Source: Brasenia schreberi
Lineage: Eukaryota; Streptophyta; Magnoliopsida; Nymphaeales; Cabombaceae
Direction of reading: 5' to 3'
Length of the DNA stretch: 64,000 nt
NCBI GenBank assembly: GCA_036023115.1
Contig: JAYKKT010000040.1
Location: forward strand, 2,539,501-2,603,500
In this document: piece after piece, positions 60,174 to 64,000 of the stretch
Position numbering within the stretch: the first letter of the stretch is position 1
Layout: every line of letters begins with the position of its first letter
Notes under the pieces: model-generated
Databases searched by the model: none
What the model was told of the DNA's origin: nothing
The model's input: the letters and a program-made list of their open reading frames with translations, nothing else
Program-made: the position numbers and the translations under genes

Positions 60174-60454
60174 TACTATATATATATATATATATTCATG
60201 CCGACTGTTTTATGTTTTCTTTTAAGGGAGCAGACAACCTTATTATAGTGCCATTATAAGTGTTGTTTCAAGTAGGATTTCTTCTATGCGGTGGCCCATT
60301 AGCATCACACCTTTCAGTGGTATCCTCTTGGTTCTCAAAATTTTGCCACTGAATCATGTTTGTATCATTTATTTGTTATACGTATGCATTAAATTTGAAA
60401 AAGAAAAGCATGATAATTTGAACTGTTCCAAGAAACCTTTTTATTCGTGAATTG

Positions 60455-60560
60455 GGGTGCCATTGGCGTCAACTCAAAACAACCTTCAAGTTAAGAGGTC
60501 ATGAGTTCAACACTCGGGGGGTACATCTGGTAAGAGTCTGGGTTTGGGCCCAACTTATGC
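60455..60560 (+). mobile_element. tRNA-derived SINE-like copy
   Basis: Contains caaccttcaagttaagaggt, then the B box gagttcaacactcggg and 'gtacatctgg', as in the family at 6310-6965 and 62292. The tail is A-rich (aaagtaaaagaaaaaaaa). The A box is poorly kept. Confidence 0.5.
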
Positions 60561-60750
60561 ATCAAAGTAAAAGAAAAAAAATCTCTCTCAAAAAAAACTT
60601 CCTAATCTCTTGTAGGTCTGCCTAACCCTGGGTTCTTCTATATATGTCACTTCCAGGTATGGCTGGTGATCGATTAAGACATGACACGAAAAACCAACGT
60701 ACATTGACCACAGAGGTCTGTGTTAGTATATATGTGTATATATATATATG

Positions 60751-60781
<31 letters not shown>

Positions 60782-61669
60782 GTATATATACATACATATA
60801 TAAACAATGAAATAACACGAGACGAACATACACCAAAAGACGAAATTCACGATAGGGCTCAAAGCGTAACACGCAACACAAAAACTCAATACTGACGCAA
60901 CCTAAAATTGCCACGTTCATGTGAAGGGTATACGTGTTTCCTGGAATGGTGGTGTACACACAAATAACACGAAAAGAGTTTGACGATGTTTGAGTCGACA
61001 TGTTTACGCCTCAAACACGAAATCCAACCTGTTCCCCGAAATCTCATCAGTCGGATCTCGCAACCAAAATAAAAGTCTATCAACAATCTGATCTTGATTC
61101 AGTTGGAACTTCACTTAAATATTATACTTTTAGTAAGGCTATATTCAGTGACGGATCTAGAAACTACAGTAATTCTGAATAGCTCGTTGAACGGTTTCGG
61201 GTAGGACGAATTATGTATTATAGCTCATGGATTTCACCGTGGATTATAACTTTAGGTTGATTTTCCAAATTTTAGGTGGCTCAGTGTTGGGATCTTGCAT
61301 CTGATGGTGATGGTGGGTAGTATTAAGATCCAACCCTTTGACAAAGGGACCTTTCTTTCACAAAGAAAAGTTTGCGATCTCTACGATTGGTGGTCACGAG
61401 CAAACCAAGTTGACCCACCAGCAACCACACCCACCCATATTGTCTGGAAACGATTCTATACTCGATCCTAGCCGTCTATCTCCATCCATCCAGATGATTA
61501 TTATTAGCAAAAATCATAACCCTCCAAATGCACATTGTTCGAATGGCTAAGATCCAACATGAGCAATAATGATCTTAGATTTTTTGCCTTTTTGTTTGTT
61601 GATGCAAGAAATGAGCATAGACTCCGAAACCCAGCTCGATCACCCTCAGGTGAACCTGGCCGGCCCCGA

Positions 61670-61790
61670 GTAATTCAAACCAGCGGTCTCAAACCACCAG
61701 TTCCAGTCTCATTGGGACCTTCAAAGGGAACCAAAATCCGATTCCTCCAGTTCTGATTCTAATTCCGGTTTTGGATCCGGTTTCATGATA
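61670..61790. repeat. GGTTC-rich dispersed repeat, partial copy
   Basis: Words such as accagcggtctcaaaccacc and ttccggttttggatccggtt place it with the family at 58039-58441. No inverted end is visible. Confidence 0.45.
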
Positions 61791-62041
61791 GCTTCTTGGT
61801 ATATTCAGATAATAGGTAGGAGCATAAAATGAAACATTCTAAAGCATAGAGTAACTATTAGTACAAATAATAGGTACTCTATTATAGTTATTTATGTATA
61901 TTCAATATACTCTACGGATAACAGTAGAATACATAGAGTTGAATATAGAGAAAACAGGAGGTGATTTGACTGTTGATGAGAGGTGTCAAGAAGGGTGCGG
62001 GCTCCAATGGCAGTAGTAGGTTCTTCACTTCACTAAGGATA

Positions 62042-62129
62042 AACATGGCCGACTTGAAACCGACCCGACAGTTTTAACCGAAACCCGGACTAAGCCAGGA
62101 GCTACTTGAACCAGAACTGGTCATGTCTA
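62042..62129. mobile_element. short copy of the TAGACATGG-ended repeat family
   Basis: Starts aacatggccgacttgaaacc and ends aactggtcatgtcta, only about 88 bases long. It looks like an internally deleted member of the family at 1369-1852 and 58039-58441. Confidence 0.45.
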
Positions 62130-62291
62130 ACTCAGGATTTTGTTGGTCTAGATCATGTGGCATGTAGACTCTCCTTCAATCCTAAAGAATTTCCTTACAC
62201 CTTGAGAGTTGCTCAAAAGACAACAAATTTATCTAAATGGATCCTCTACTTCATGGTTCACGTCAGTTGAACGGACTAGATCCACTTTCGA

Positions 62292-62400
62292 ACCATGGCT
62301 CACCTGGCTAGTTGGTCGAGACTTGCAAGATGAATGTCATGAGTTCAATACCTGGAGGTGTACATCTAGCTTCGGCCTTCCCATCGTTTAAAAAAAAGAA
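62292..62400 (+). mobile_element. tRNA-derived SINE
   Basis: A box tggctcacctggc (62297), then 'gatgaatgtcat', B box gagttcaatacc (62341-62352), 'gtgtacatctagc', tail ttcggccttcccatcg and an A-rich end (tttaaaaaaaag). Confidence 0.65.
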
Positions 62401-64000
62401 AAATACATGACTTTTAAAACGTACATTATATGTATATTTTATATTTATATTCTAAAGCTTGATTAGGCTTGACAATTGCCCGAGCTGAGTATTGTCAAGC
62501 TTGAGTTCATGTCGCAAAGAACTCGACCTCAAAAAGATCGTGAGGAGCCAGAGTTTTCTCGAGCCGAGGGTCACTTGCACCATTTCTCCTCATCATGGGG
62601 CATGGTCCATCTTTTATGATCAAGTCGGGCAAATCAGGTGGGTTCGGATGTCAAATACGTTCTATCCTTTGCCATTCCTGGACCCTTCTAGATGTTGGTC
62701 TCACATATAATATACTTACAATGCTCTTAATCTTTTCTACAGTGAGCCCGTTTTTCTACAGTGGAGATGTCCCCTCATTGTGAGAAATGGACAAAAAAGG
62801 ACACTCTTGGCATCATCTTGATGGCCATCCAACCATTGTTTTATGTCGTCACGAGGGCGGCTGTTTCACCTGAAATTCAGAAAACCAATAAAAATTTGTT
62901 AGAACATGATTGAATTCATGGCTGTTGTACGTAGTTCGCTTCATCTTAAATGGTTGAGTAGACAATTCTCCTTACCTTACAAAAAAAAACCTTGATTCAC
63001 CAGTGTGTTAATGGATGTGCATAGTGCATGTAAGCTCAATTTCTTTGTCTATTAAGAGAAAGAAAGCTGAAGGTTGGAAAAGAAATTCCAAGAAAAGTAA
63101 TTCCCACACATGGTTGTATGGATATTTTCATGAAAATAAGACATGGAAAATTTGACCTATCACACCATTCGCTATCGTCGAATCGTCACGATGGGAATTG
63201 ATGTGCCTTTCACTGGGTATTATTCAGGTAATGCTCTTGCTAAAGCCACAACTCATGCTTTCCAAATCTATGTACTTAAGGAAGATACACTGTCCTACAT
63301 CTTTCTCAAGGCCACAAAAGAGATGTCAATGCCGGCCGGCCCACGCCCAACCTTTGAAGGGCCACGGGTCGACCCCGAGCCAGGCCCATTTTAACATCTC
63401 CAGTCACAAATTTTGACATCTCCAGTCACAAATATTGGATTTGGACTGCACAGTCTCTAGAGTAAACCTAATTTCACAAACTCTTCTGGTTTATGTTAAA
63501 AAAAGAATCAAACCTAAGCTAGCGATCGAGCCGAGAGAATGAGAGAAGTTTGTAAGGAGCAGAGTTGTTGATTGGTATGATTTTATTTAGTTCTCTGGAA
63601 GCATGGCAAAAAGTTGCCAGCAATGGGATTACTCGAAAAGAGGCAAATCAACTACATTTGAAAAATATTTTCGTTAAAATAAATGCATATAATCTAGATC
63701 TTAAACACAAACTTAGAAATTTAACGAAATCGATCCGTAATTCCAGCAAGATACGGATGCAAAACTTCTATTTTGATTGAAATCAATCTTTTGCAGTATA
63801 GTTTTGATGAACTCATGGTTGAAATTCATCAAAATAACCACAGTTGATAAACGTTCAACAATTTTTTATTCTAAAATTGTTCAAATTAACCATTGGTGCT
63901 TCAACAATTTGGAAGGTCTCACAATAACTGTTATCTCTTCCGTGGATGGATTATTAATATGGGTGGGCAGGCATATTTTAAGTACTGTGCTGTCTGCATT
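62401..64000. other. no gene seen
   Basis: AT-rich sequence without a supported coding region, RNA gene or clear repeat on either strand. Confidence 0.5.

Larger units (their letters stand above)
59188..61669. other. non-genic: 3' flank, microsatellites, fold-back and SINE
   Basis: No gene is supported. (AT)-rich runs stand at 59655-59725, 59963-59986 and 60177-60195 and interrupted ones at 60720-60800. The fold-back at 59985-60173 and a SINE at about 60455-60560 are listed separately. Confidence 0.5.

Overview
This is nuclear DNA from a flowering plant. The evidence is plant-type split genes with GT-AG introns, plant-only families (DREB1/CBF, PEPKR2-type kinase, TRM/DUF4378-like), a Ty1/copia LTR retrotransposon, many tRNA-derived SINEs (including an Au-type SINE), MITE-like fold-backs and many long (AT)n tracts. 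Nothing seen fixes the lineage. A non-grass, possibly early-diverging angiosperm is only a guess.

Layout. 1-5.3 kb is repeats: a GGTTC/ACCGGTT-rich family with short inverted ends, tRNA-like segments and (AT)n. At 5.5-6.1 kb (+) lies an intronless DREB1/CBF transcription factor gene with a TATA box. Directly behind it is a three-unit array of a SINE-like repeat. At 8.2-10.2 kb (-) lies an unrecognised split gene or gene remnant with in-frame stops or improbably short introns. A complete but decayed copia element (-) fills 10.8-17.0 kb: two LTRs, primer binding site, polypurine tract, broken gag and pol, and a 52-bp tandem repeat in its leader. It sits inside an (AT)n tract. A three-exon TRM/DUF4378-like gene (+) occupies 19.8-23.5 kb. 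A six-coding-exon SCP/SSP4-like CTD phosphatase gene (+) occupies 28.6-33.6 kb, with a probable leader exon near 26.2 kb. A four-coding-exon PEPKR2-type kinase gene (-) occupies 35.6-37.7 kb, with a leader exon near 39.4 kb. Two head-to-tail sorbitol (L-iditol) dehydrogenase genes (-) lie at 44.9-47.3 and 48.4-50.8 kb. They share all five intron positions, and the second has a long acidic N-terminal extension. From 50.9 kb to the end the DNA is mostly microsatellites, SINEs and fold-backs. One small intronless LysM membrane protein gene (+) lies at 58.9-59.2 kb.

The genes form no operon-like unit. The only evident functional cluster is the tandem polyol dehydrogenase pair, which should oxidise sorbitol and related polyols with NAD+. 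The most interesting points are the repeat-built acidic extension and GC splice donor of the second dehydrogenase, the Ser in the NAD glycine motif of the first, the unexplained split locus at 8.2-10.2 kb, and a repeat family with TAGACATGG-type ends that I cannot assign to a known class.
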